Source: MAG-121220-bin8 sp965655865 (GTDB lineage Bacteria > Bacteroidota > Bacteroidia > Flavobacteriales > Flavobacteriaceae). Taken from it: a stretch of 9,233 bases of DNA. The notes below the pieces were generated by a model, which saw nothing but the letters and a program-made list of their open reading frames with translations, made no database searches and was not told the DNA's origin. How positions within the stretch are numbered: position 1 is the stretch's first letter; every line of letters begins with the position of its first letter. The stretch is from assembly GCA_965655865.1 (NCBI GenBank), contig CBFHJJ010000032.1, positions 1 through 9,233 of the forward strand. Direction: 5' to 3'. Positions 1-7,070 of the stretch are shown piece after piece. A program made the translations under genes and the position numbers.

Positions 1-744
1 AAATCTGAAAGTCAGTCTAGAAAAGAGTTTTTTAAAGAAAAGTCAATTGAAATTTATCCAGATACAACATCTTGGATTAAGGATTTTTCTTACAGTTATA
101 ACGAGCCAATGCATAATGATTATTTTTGGCATGATGCTTATTCAGATTATCCAGTTGTTGGGGTTTCATGGGAGCAAGCAAAGGCTTTTGCCCATTGGAG
201 AACAATGTATAAAAATAAGTATCAAAAATTAAAATCAAAAAATGGTCAAAGAGTAGCCTCGTTCAGACTTCCTAGTGAAGCGGAATGGGAATATGCTGCT
301 AGAGGAGGTATTGAATCTGGAACTTATCCATGGGGAGGTCCTTACACTACTGATGCTGAAGGTTGTTTTTTAGCTAACTTTAAACCCAACAGAGGTGATT
401 ATGCAGCTGATAATGCTTTGTACACAGTCGAAGCAAAATCTTATTGGCCAAATGATTTTGGTCTTTACAATATGGCAGGAAACGTATCTGAGTGGACGGA
501 ATCATCCTATGATAAAGGCTCCTATACATTTGATTCAGGTTTGAATCCTAATATTTCAGATTCTACTAATTTAAGAAAAGTAACTAGGGGTGGTTCATGG
601 AAAGATGTTTCATATTTTTTGAGGGTAAGTTCAAGAGATTACGAATATAAAGACCAAAAGAGATCCTACATTGGTTTTAGAACTGTTCAAGATTACCTAG
701 GAGAAGATATAGGAACTGATAAAAATCAAAATAAAATATTTTAA
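1..744 (+). CDS. gldK: GldK, T9SS/gliding lipoprotein, C-terminal part (5' truncated by window)
   Basis: The frame is open from base 1 to the TAA at 742-744, giving 247 residues; the start, lipoprotein signal and N-terminal half lie outside the window. The visible part is a formylglycine-generating-enzyme/sulfatase-modifying-factor-like fold. Its landmarks are VVGVSWEQA near residues 53-61, RLPSEAEWEYAARGG at about 89-103, GNVSEW at about 160-165, RGGSW at about 196-200, and a final GFRTVQDYLG. Known family role: GldK is an outer-membrane lipoprotein that forms a periplasmic ring with GldN in the type IX secretion system. The cysteine pair that real formylglycine-generating enzymes carry just after the GGS motif is absent (GGSWKDVSYFLRVSSR), so a structural role is expected. 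GldJ is a paralogue with the same fold, but direct linkage to gldL makes GldK the better call. Confidence 0.95.
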   Translation, partial: KSESQSRKEFFKEKSIEIYPDTTSWIKDFSYSYNEPMHNDYFWHDAYSDYPVVGVSWEQAKAFAHWRTMYKNKYQKLKSKNGQRVASFRLPSEAEWEYAARGGIESGTYPWGGPYTTDAEGCFLANFKPNRGDYAADNALYTVEAKSYWPNDFGLYNMAGNVSEWTESSYDKGSYTFDSGLNPNISDSTNLRKVTRGGSWKDVSYFLRVSSRDYEYKDQKRSYIGFRTVQDYLGEDIGTDKNQNKIF

Positions 745-799
745 ACCATCTCTATTAATGGTGGTCTAATTTTTGTGATACAATTATAAAATTAAAATT

Positions 800-1390
800 A
801 TGGCAATTAAAAGAAGAAAGTTTTTACCTGAAAATGTTATAGAACTATTATTTGGTGTAGGTGCGTCTATTGTAATTATAGGTGCTTTATTGAAAATAAC
901 GCATAGTGATTTTATTTTCACAGGAAATCAATGGTTAACTGTTGGACTTGTAGTTGAAGCTATAATTTTTTCTATTTCAGGTATTCAAGGCTATATGACA
1001 GGAGATTCATCTATTGAAGATGCAGGCCTTCAAACAATAGAGGCAGAAACTCAATCCTTACAACAAGCAGTTGATCAAACCGTTAGTGGATTAAGTTCAT
1101 TGAACAAAAATTTAAGTGCCGCAACAGCTGCAACGGAATCTTTTAATGTTCCAAAAGACATTAATGAAAATTTAAATAGTTATAATGATAATCTTTCTTC
1201 TGCAGCTTCTAAACTTATTAGTATAAATGAGTTGTATGATTCATTAAATAAATCATTAAGTGAGGTAAATTCTTCAACTTCCTCAATGAATATTCCTGAA
1301 GGTTTAGGTGAAGAATTAAATAAAATGAAGGCAACTATTAACGAGCTTAATGCTAAGTATTCTTCAATGCTTGAAGGTATGAATAAATAA
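800..1390 (+). CDS. gldL: GldL, T9SS/gliding motor inner-membrane stator-type subunit
   Basis: The 196-residue protein has two N-terminal membrane helices, about residues 13-32 and 44-63, followed by a long Ser/Asn/Leu-rich cytoplasmic coiled-coil tail. Known role: GldL pentamers surround a GldM dimer and convert proton flow into motion that drives type IX secretion and gliding. An acidic residue inside helix 2 (E53, in VVEAIIF) matches the conserved protonatable Glu of the family; K32 and H35 follow helix 1 as in GldL homologues. The tail holds two similar segments, one starting NVPKDINENLNSYNDNL (near 112) and one NIPEGLGEELNKMKATINEL (near 161). It ends soon after the second, somewhat shorter than the roughly 215 residues I recall for the Flavobacterium johnsoniae protein. 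The ATG at 800 is the natural start, 55 bases after gldK, in an AT-rich leader without Shine-Dalgarno sequence. Confidence 0.96.
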   Translation: MAIKRRKFLPENVIELLFGVGASIVIIGALLKITHSDFIFTGNQWLTVGLVVEAIIFSISGIQGYMTGDSSIEDAGLQTIEAETQSLQQAVDQTVSGLSSLNKNLSAATAATESFNVPKDINENLNSYNDNLSSAASKLISINELYDSLNKSLSEVNSSTSSMNIPEGLGEELNKMKATINELNAKYSSMLEGMNK

Positions 1391-1393
1391 TAT

Positions 1394-3082
1394 ATGGCTG
1401 GAAAAACATCTACTAGACAGAAAATGATAAACCTTTTATATCTAGTGTTTATTGCTATGTTAGCTTTAAATATTAGTAAAGAGGTTTTAGCAACCCTTGG
1501 TATTTTAAATAATGATTTAGAGTCCTCAATTGTTGAATTAGAGTCATCTTCAAAAGTAAATTACGATCAGATAAGCTCAAATTCTGACAATTTAGATTAC
1601 AAAATTGCTGCAGAGATGGTTGGAGAAATGAAAAATGTTTCTGATGACTTTTACGACTTTGTCCAAAATATTAAAGATTCTCTAATAAGTTCTGATAAAA
1701 ACAATTATTTAAAAGAGGTTAGCGTAAAATCTAATAGAGATTCTATTATTGTAATGACCGATTATCAAATAATGGATAAATCTCAAACTCTTGATGACTA
1801 TTTTTTTGTTGGTGATTTATACACAGAAAAAGGAGATTTATTTTTAGATAAGTTTATTAATTTTCCTTTTTCAATTAATGAAACTTTAGATCAAATAGCT
1901 GACAGAGAACTAAATTCTGATAAGGAAACAAAAATAAATTATGATTTTAGTTCAATTAAAGATGATTTATCAAATAGATTCAATTATTCTGAAAAAGTTG
2001 TTACAAGTGAAGGAACAGAATCACCATTTTTAAATTATAATTTTCAAGGCTTCCCAATGATTGCCTCAATTTCAAAACTAACTAAGATTCAGTCTGACAT
2101 AAGGTATATTGAAAATAAAGTACTAACGCAAATACTAAATGCTGTTCAGAATAAAGGACTTAATTTTAATACTTTTCAAACTCTTTTAGAAACTACTAAA
2201 CCTGTCTACTATACAACTGATGTTATTGATGCGGCAGTAGTAATGGGTAAAAAAGATGAAAGTTTCAAGCCAGACGGAGTAGACTTATTTGTTAATGGAA
2301 AATCTTTACGTTCCAGTGAATATAAGATCGAGAGTGGAAAAGTAGTTTTAAATAAAAGATTGTCGTCACCTGGAACTTACGAGCTAACAGGAACAATTAC
2401 TAAAAGAAATGCTGATAGTCAAGAACTGGTATCTATACCTGTAAACCAAAGTATTGTCGTTATTAAAGAACCTAACTCAGCAGTAGTTTCTGCTGATAAC
2501 ATGAAAGTTTTTTACAGAGGATTAAGAAATCCTTCCTCAATATCTATTCCAGGTGTAGCTGAAAGTTCTATAAGACCATCTAGTAATAATGGTGAATTTA
2601 TAAAACTTAAAAGTGGAGGTTGGGGTGCTGTTCCTACTAGTGACTTTTCTAAAAAATCTATGAAAGTTTCAGTATCAGGTATTTTAAACGGAAAAAGAAA
2701 ACAATTTGACGGTGGAGAGTTTAGAATTTTAGAGCCGCCGCCTGGACTTGGTTCAGTTAAGGTAAATGATAATTATTATAAGCCAACTCAGAATATTCCA
2801 AAAAGATACTTATCTAACGGAATGATCACTGGTAATAAACCAAAAGATTTTTTATACGACTTTGTTATAGAGGTTACTTCTTTTGATATTAAAGTTGGTA
2901 ATTCTCCGTCTAAATCTGTAAAAGGTAATACCGCAAGAAATAATTCTAAAGCAGTTGCAGATATAAATAGCCAGGGTCGAGGGACGGTAGTTAGAATATC
3001 TAATATTAAAGCCAACGCTAAAGACGGTGATTTTATAAATCCTAACTATATTGTAAATGATTTTATAGTAATACTAGAATGA
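1394..3082 (+). CDS. gldM: GldM, T9SS/gliding motor rotor-type subunit
   Basis: The 562-residue protein opens with the family hallmark TRQKMINLLYLVFIAMLALN (residues 7-26). This contains the single membrane helix and a conserved Arg (R8) just before it; in the family this Arg pairs with the membrane Glu of GldL. The rest is a large periplasmic region: helical D1 (about 30-250), then beta-rich D2-D4, with a C-terminal GldM domain ending FINPNYIVNDFIVILE. Known role: a GldM dimer spans the periplasm and transmits proton-driven movement from GldL to the GldK/GldN ring. The gene starts 3 bases after gldL and its TGA overlaps the gldN ATG, so the three are almost certainly cotranscribed and translationally coupled. 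It is longer than the roughly 513 residues I recall for F. johnsoniae GldM; the extra length seems spread through the periplasmic part. Confidence 0.97.
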   Translation: MAGKTSTRQKMINLLYLVFIAMLALNISKEVLATLGILNNDLESSIVELESSSKVNYDQISSNSDNLDYKIAAEMVGEMKNVSDDFYDFVQNIKDSLISSDKNNYLKEVSVKSNRDSIIVMTDYQIMDKSQTLDDYFFVGDLYTEKGDLFLDKFINFPFSINETLDQIADRELNSDKETKINYDFSSIKDDLSNRFNYSEKVVTSEGTESPFLNYNFQGFPMIASISKLTKIQSDIRYIENKVLTQILNAVQNKGLNFNTFQTLLETTKPVYYTTDVIDAAVVMGKKDESFKPDGVDLFVNGKSLRSSEYKIESGKVVLNKRLSSPGTYELTGTITKRNADSQELVSIPVNQSIVVIKEPNSAVVSADNMKVFYRGLRNPSSISIPGVAESSIRPSSNNGEFIKLKSGGWGAVPTSDFSKKSMKVSVSGILNGKRKQFDGGEFRILEPPPGLGSVKVNDNYYKPTQNIPKRYLSNGMITGNKPKDFLYDFVIEVTSFDIKVGNSPSKSVKGNTARNNSKAVADINSQGRGTVVRISNIKANAKDGDFINPNYIVNDFIVILE

Positions 3083-3918
3083 AAAATTTAATATTTCTTT
3101 TTTGTCTTTTGTTTAGCGTAAATTCTTTTTCGCAGGCTAATATTTTAAATGCATCTAATCCATCAGAAATTGGAATTCAGAATTATGATCAAAAACAATC
3201 TGATAATGATTCTTTTCTTGACTTTGATTACATTGATGAAAGAGATATTCTTTGGTCTAAAATAGTTTACGAAAAAATAGATTTAAACGAAAAATTAAAC
3301 TTTCCTTTATTATTTCCGGTAAATGATGAAACTTATGCAAAGAATAGAAAGTCACTTTGGAGAATATTAAAAGAAAACATAATCAACAAACGAATCACAG
3401 AGCTTTATTTTGATAGGAATGACAATTTTAAAGATAAAATGTCTTTTAAAGACGTTATGGAGGTTGTTTCTTTTACAGAGTTAATTAACGGTGTTCAAAC
3501 GCCAGCTGAAGAACTAAAATCTATAGATATAACCGCTTACAGAATTAAAGGAATGTGGTATTTTGACAAGAGACAAGGAGAGATGAAGTATAGATTATTA
3601 GGACTAATGCCTGTTGGAAAAAACCTTAAGGATGACGATGGAAAAAATAATACAGATCTTTTTTGGATCTGGTATCCAAGTGTTAGAAAAATTCTTCACG
3701 AGGAAAAAGTTTTCAATGACAAAAACAACGCTAGCAGTATTTCATTTGATCAATTACTAATTTCTAGACGTTTTAGCTCCTTCATATACAAAGAGGATAA
3801 TGTATATGGCGATAGATCAATTAAAGACTATAAAGTCCCTGGTTTAGAGTCTATATTAGAATCTCAAAGAATTAAAAAAGAAATTCTTGACTTTGAACAA
3901 GACATGTGGAATAGATAG
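3079..3918 (+). CDS. gldN: GldN, T9SS/gliding periplasmic ring protein
   Basis: The 279-residue protein has a Sec-type signal peptide (MKNLIFLFCLLFSVNSFSQA, cleavage around residues 18-20) and is exported to the periplasm. The body matches GldN throughout: YIDERDILWSK, DLNEKLNFPLLFP, RIKGMWYFDKRQGEMKYRLLG, LFWIWYPSVRKILHEEK, ISFDQLLISRRFSSFIYKEDNVYGDR and a terminal FEQDMWNR. Known role: GldN associates with the lipoprotein GldK in the T9SS periplasmic ring and is contacted by GldM. The ATG overlaps the gldM stop as ATGA, which fixes the start and implies coupled translation. No second copy (gldO) follows, unlike in F. johnsoniae, where I recall gldO next to gldN. Confidence 0.97.
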   Translation: MKNLIFLFCLLFSVNSFSQANILNASNPSEIGIQNYDQKQSDNDSFLDFDYIDERDILWSKIVYEKIDLNEKLNFPLLFPVNDETYAKNRKSLWRILKENIINKRITELYFDRNDNFKDKMSFKDVMEVVSFTELINGVQTPAEELKSIDITAYRIKGMWYFDKRQGEMKYRLLGLMPVGKNLKDDDGKNNTDLFWIWYPSVRKILHEEKVFNDKNNASSISFDQLLISRRFSSFIYKEDNVYGDRSIKDYKVPGLESILESQRIKKEILDFEQDMWNR

Positions 3919-3923
3919 TTTTC
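3887..3923 (+). promoter_or_regulatory. Possible internal promoter for the ferredoxin gene
   Basis: Two TTG triplets (3887-3889 and 3893-3895) in the 3' end of gldN precede TAGTTTTC (3916-3923). The second TTG is 20 bases from it. This fits the Bacteroidota consensus TTG-N17-23-TAnnTTTG except for the last base. It would start transcripts roughly 20 bases before the ferredoxin ATG and let that gene be expressed apart from gldKLMN. Matches of this quality occur by chance in AT-rich DNA. Confidence 0.25.
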
Positions 3924-3947
3924 TTTTCCTTTTTTTTTAAATTAAAA

Positions 3948-4265
3948 ATGTCAGACATTACAATTCATATCATAGATAGAGATAAAAAAAAGCATTCTCT
4001 AATTGTTCCAACCGATATGAATATGAATTTAATGGAGGCCTGCAAGAGTTATGACTTTCCTGTTGAGGGTATTTGTGGAGGTATGGCCATGTGCGCTTCA
4101 TGTCAGGTTTATGTATACTCTGAAAATTTACTTGAAAATATCTCTGAAGATGAAAAGGCTATGCTATCCGAAGCTTTTCACATAAAGCCTAATTCTAGAT
4201 TAGGGTGTCAAATACCAATCACTGATGATTTAGATGGTCTTGAGTTCGAAATTGCTCCTGAATAA
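3948..4265 (+). CDS. 2Fe-2S ferredoxin, adrenodoxin/ISC type
   Basis: The 105-residue cytoplasmic protein is a small electron carrier. The cluster ligands are readable as C43, C49, C52 and C87 (GICGGMAMCASC, then LGCQIPI), the C-x5-C-x2-C...C pattern of adrenodoxin-like vertebrate/ISC-type ferredoxins rather than the plant-type C-x4-C-x2-C. A further cysteine (C32) lies outside the motif. Family members donate electrons in iron-sulfur cluster assembly or to oxygenases and P450s; the partner cannot be told from this window. The ATG lies 29 bases after gldN, with a T-rich spacer and no hairpin between them, so readthrough from the gld operon is likely. Its stop is 3 bases from the end of the convergent aconitase gene. 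No isc or suf gene is nearby. Confidence 0.93.
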   Translation: MSDITIHIIDRDKKKHSLIVPTDMNMNLMEACKSYDFPVEGICGGMAMCASCQVYVYSENLLENISEDEKAMLSEAFHIKPNSRLGCQIPITDDLDGLEFEIAPE

Positions 4266-4268
4266 GTT

Positions 4269-6530
4269 TTAGTTTCCTTTTTTAATTAGATTTAAAGCAG
4301 AACCTTCTTTGTACCATTCAATTTGTTGAGTGTTATAAGTGTGGTCGGCTTTAATTAAATCTTTAGAACCATCTGAATGAACTATTTCTATAGTTATTTG
4401 CTTATCTGGGCTAAATGATTCTAAGTCTATAAAATTAAACAGATCATCTTCTTGAATTAAATCATAATCAGATTCATTGCTAAACGTAAGTCCTAGCATT
4501 CCTTGCTTTTTTAAATTCGTTTCATGAATTCTAGCAAAAGATTTGACAAGAACAACTTTAACACCCAGATGTCTAGGTTCCATTGCAGCATGTTCTCTTG
4601 AGGATCCTTCTCCATAATTGTGGTCTCCTACAACTACAGTATCTATTCCATTTTTCTTATAATCTCTTTGAGTATCAGGGACTCCTTGATAATCACCAGT
4701 TAGGTGGTTTTTTACAAAATTTGTTTTTTCATTGTAAGCATTAATAGCTCCAATTAGACAGTTATTAGAAATATTGTCTAAATGTCCTCTATATCTAAGC
4801 CATGGTCCAGCCATAGAAATATGATCAGTTGTACATTTTCCAAGTGCTTTAATTAATAGTCTAGCATTTGTAATATTTTTTCCATCCCATGGTTTAAATG
4901 GGTCTAGTAATTGAAGTCTTTCAGATTTTTTGTCTACGACAACATTTATATCTGAACCATCTTCAACTGGTTCTAAATATCCAGCATCTTCAACTTCAAA
5001 TCCTTTAGGGGGTAATTCCCATCCAGTTGGCTCATCTAATTTTACCTTTTCACCATTAGAATTAATCAGCGAATCAGTTAAAGGGTTAAAGTCTAGTCTT
5101 CCCGAAATTGCTATTGCAGCTACCATTTCTGGCGATGCTACAAATGCATGAGTATTTGGATTACCGTCTGCTCTTTTAGCAAAATTTCTATTAAAAGAAT
5201 GTACAATAGTATTTTTTTCTTTTAAATCAGCACCTTCTCTTGCCCACTGACCAATACATGGTCCACAAGCGTTAGTAAAAATTTTGGCATTTAGATTTTC
5301 AAAAATATTTAAAAATCCATCTCTTTCTGCTGTGAATCTTACTTGTTCTGAACCAGGATTAATACCAAACTCAGCTTTTGTAGCAAGATTTTTATCAATA
5401 GCTTGTTGTGCAATTGATGCAGCCCTAGATAAATCTTCATATGATGAATTAGTACATGATCCGATTAACCCCCATTCAACTTTAATTGGCCAATCATTCT
5501 CTTTTGATCTAGCACTCATTTCATTAATTGGAGTCGCAATATCTGGTGAAAAAGGCCCATTTACGTGAGGCATAAGTTCTGATAGATTAATTTCAATTAC
5601 TTGATCAAAATATTTTTCTGGATTTTCATAAACCTCTGGATCAGCTGTAAGGTATTCTTTTACCTCATTTGCTGCGTCCGCAATATCATTTCTGTCAGTT
5701 GATCTTAAATACCTTTCCATGGACTGGTCATATCCAAATGTTGATGTAGTAGCTCCAACTTCTGCTCCCATATTACAAATTGTACCTTTTCCAGTACATG
5801 ACATTGAGTTAGCTCCAGGGCCAAAGTATTCAATAATAGCACCTGTGCCACCTTTCACGGTTAGAATTCCAGCAACTTTTAAAATAACATCTTTTGGAGC
5901 AGTCCATCCTGAAAGTTTTCCGGTTAATTTAACACCTATTAATTTTGGAAATTTTAATTCCCATGGCATTCCAGCCATCACGTCAACAGCATCTGCACCA
6001 CCAACTCCAATAGCAACCATTCCAAGTCCTCCAGCATTAACAGTGTGCGAATCTGTTCCTATCATCATTCCGCCAGGAAATGCATAGTTTTCTAAAACAA
6101 CTTGGTGAATAATTCCAGCTCCTGGTTTCCAAAATCCAATTCCATATTTATTGGAAACTGACTCTAAAAAGTTAAAAACTTCGTTACTATTATTAAGAGC
6201 TGATTGTAAATCTTTACTAGCCCCAACAGAAGCTTGAATTAAATGATCACAGTGAACAGTGGTTGGTACTGCGACTTTATTTTTCCCAGCTTGCATAAAC
6301 TGTAACAGAGCCATTTGTGCTGTAGCATCTTGACAAGCTATTCTATCAGGAGCAAAATCAACATAATCTTCCCCTCTTTTAAAAGGAGAATCTAATTCGC
6401 CATTCCAAAGGTGTGAATAAAGTATTTTTTCAGAAAGTGTTAACGGACTTTGAGTAAGTTCTCGTGCTTTATCCACTTTAGTTTTTAATTCATCATAAAC
6501 CTTTTTGATCATTTCAATATTAAAAGCCAT
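4269..6530 (-). CDS. acn: Aconitate hydratase (mitochondrial-type aconitase)
   Basis: The 753-residue enzyme interconverts citrate and isocitrate in the TCA cycle using a [4Fe-4S] cluster. The cluster ligands are C359 (GSCTNSSYED), C422 and C425 (ACGPCIG), within one residue of the numbering I recall for pig-heart aconitase. The swivel-domain active-site loop GDHNYGEGSSREHA carries the catalytic Ser at 643 and Arg at 645. The substrate-side motifs CDHLI (94-98) and GTDSHT (158-163) are also intact. Length and order match the compact mitochondrial/Bacteroidota subfamily, not the roughly 890-residue E. coli AcnA nor AcnB. The ATG at 6530 (MAFNIEMIKKVYDELK) aligns with the usual start and lies about 10 bases below the predicted transcription start, a very short leader. 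It converges on the ferredoxin gene, and no terminator hairpin is visible between them. Confidence 0.97.
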   Translation of the reverse strand: MAFNIEMIKKVYDELKTKVDKARELTQSPLTLSEKILYSHLWNGELDSPFKRGEDYVDFAPDRIACQDATAQMALLQFMQAGKNKVAVPTTVHCDHLIQASVGASKDLQSALNNSNEVFNFLESVSNKYGIGFWKPGAGIIHQVVLENYAFPGGMMIGTDSHTVNAGGLGMVAIGVGGADAVDVMAGMPWELKFPKLIGVKLTGKLSGWTAPKDVILKVAGILTVKGGTGAIIEYFGPGANSMSCTGKGTICNMGAEVGATTSTFGYDQSMERYLRSTDRNDIADAANEVKEYLTADPEVYENPEKYFDQVIEINLSELMPHVNGPFSPDIATPINEMSARSKENDWPIKVEWGLIGSCTNSSYEDLSRAASIAQQAIDKNLATKAEFGINPGSEQVRFTAERDGFLNIFENLNAKIFTNACGPCIGQWAREGADLKEKNTIVHSFNRNFAKRADGNPNTHAFVASPEMVAAIAISGRLDFNPLTDSLINSNGEKVKLDEPTGWELPPKGFEVEDAGYLEPVEDGSDINVVVDKKSERLQLLDPFKPWDGKNITNARLLIKALGKCTTDHISMAGPWLRYRGHLDNISNNCLIGAINAYNEKTNFVKNHLTGDYQGVPDTQRDYKKNGIDTVVVGDHNYGEGSSREHAAMEPRHLGVKVVLVKSFARIHETNLKKQGMLGLTFSNESDYDLIQEDDLFNFIDLESFSPDKQITIEIVHSDGSKDLIKADHTYNTQQIEWYKEGSALNLIKKGN

Positions 6531-6546
6531 ATCGTATATTTTTTTG

Positions 6547-6575
6547 CAAAATTAATTTATATCAGAAGATATCAA
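6547..6575 (-). promoter_or_regulatory. Flavobacterial-type promoter of the aconitase gene
   Basis: Read on the minus strand, TTG (6575-6573) is followed after exactly 18 bases by TAATTTTG (6554-6547). This is a full match to the Bacteroidota vegetative consensus TTG-N17-23-TAnnTTTG. Transcription should start around 6540, about 10 bases before the ATG. The spacer contains ATATC-n4-GATAT (6559-6572), and AGTATTA-n-TAATACT (6576-6590) abuts the -33 element upstream. Confidence 0.7.
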
Positions 6576-6590
6576 AGTATTAATAATACT
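6559..6590. promoter_or_regulatory. Two adjacent inverted repeats around the aconitase -33 element
   Basis: The first dyad, 6559-6572, is ATATC-AGAA-GATAT. The second, 6576-6590, is AGTATTA-A-TAATACT. Only three bases, the -33 TTG on the minus strand, separate them. Such an arrangement could be a regulator site controlling aconitase, or the second could be part of the transcript end of the upstream DoxX-like gene. All-AT dyads of 5-7 bp arise easily by chance here. Confidence 0.3.
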
Positions 6591-6599
6591 AATTTGATT

Positions 6600-6619
6600 A
6601 AAAAACCTCTGAACTAGAG
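6600..6619 (-). terminator. Weak intrinsic terminator candidate of the DoxX-like gene
   Basis: On the minus strand a short stem CTCT / AGAG (6619-6616 with 6610-6607) with a 5-base loop is followed by G and six T (6605-6600). The TAG stop of the gene overlaps the stem and loop. The stem is only 4 bp, so efficiency is doubtful. Position and T-tract are right, and the aconitase promoter begins just downstream. Confidence 0.3.
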
Positions 6620-6976
6620 TATTATCAAGGTGGAGCACAAAATCAACATTATAAGAGCAGGTATCGATTTTACAAATGGATCATTAATCTTAAGATGTGC
6701 AAAAAGAGCTCCTACCATTAATGTTCCAATTAGAAATGCTGAAGGATCAACTAAATAAGGAAACCAAATACCAGCAATAAGTAATGTGGCTAAAGTTAAT
6801 TTTGAAAAACCTATGATTTTCATAAACCAATTTTTAAACCCATAAGCCTCAAATTCCTCGGACATGTTTGTTGATTTTCCTCCTCTGTATTTAGATCCTT
6901 TGGTGTAATTTATTATCCAAACATTATATATTCCTAGAGCTAAAATTAGTTGAATAAGTAGTTTTGCGTTTTCCAT
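6614..6976 (-). CDS. DoxX-like family small membrane protein
   Basis: The 120-residue integral membrane protein has four predicted helices, about 5-22, 54-73, 78-95 and 101-120. Helices 1 and 2 are joined by a polar loop containing YRGGKSTNMSEEFEAYGFKNWF. The GG-x8-EFxAYG-x3-WF pattern, then IGFxKLxLA and HLKxxDPFxKSxPAL, is typical of DoxX-like proteins that are common in flavobacteria. No specific reaction is established for this subgroup; some DoxX relatives are linked to redox or thiol stress systems, but nothing here proves that. It is transcribed in the same direction as aconitase, 83 bases upstream, but aconitase has its own promoter in the gap. It diverges from the CDGSH mini-gene, leaving about 100 bases of very AT-rich control region. 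The stop is TAG. Confidence 0.82.
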   Translation of the reverse strand: MENAKLLIQLILALGIYNVWIINYTKGSKYRGGKSTNMSEEFEAYGFKNWFMKIIGFSKLTLATLLIAGIWFPYLVDPSAFLIGTLMVGALFAHLKINDPFVKSIPALIMLILCSTLIIL

Positions 6977-7001
6977 AATTATTTTTTTTTTAAAATAATA
7001 A

Positions 7002-7018
7002 AATTATACTTTATAATT
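7002..7018. repeat. 17-bp AT-only palindrome between two divergent genes
   Basis: AATTATA-CTT-TATAATT is an inverted repeat with perfect 7-bp arms. It lies 26 bases upstream of the DoxX-like ATG and about 55 to 60 bases upstream of the CDGSH ORF. It could be an operator or melt-prone promoter DNA. The composition is almost entirely A and T, so chance is a serious alternative. Confidence 0.25.
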
Positions 7019-7070
7019 AAATCGATTTGTGTATTTTTTTTTGGCATGAAACTTGTCAATTTATTTATAA

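Noticed and set aside
47..232. 61-codon frame overlapping gldK in another reading frame.
   Set aside because: The gldK frame is conserved throughout; the alternative is a low-complexity Ile/Leu-rich shadow.
745..762. Hairpin ACCAT-n8-ATGGT between gldK and gldL as a terminator.
   Set aside because: Only 5 bp with an 8-base loop, no proper T-tract directly after it, and it would cut a conserved operon. At most a weak processing or stability element.
2788..3015. Antisense frame within gldM.
   Set aside because: Fully covered by the conserved C-terminal domain of GldM; no motif or start context of its own.
4930..6087. Several open frames antisense to aconitase (4930-5151, 5284-5568, 5719-6087).
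   Set aside because: They lie wholly inside a gene with intact catalytic motifs and show Ser/Pro-rich translations typical of the reverse of coding AT-rich DNA, with no recognisable domain.
6614..6976. DoxX-like gene as part of an operon with aconitase.
   Set aside because: An excellent promoter and a possible terminator lie between them, so separate transcription is more likely.
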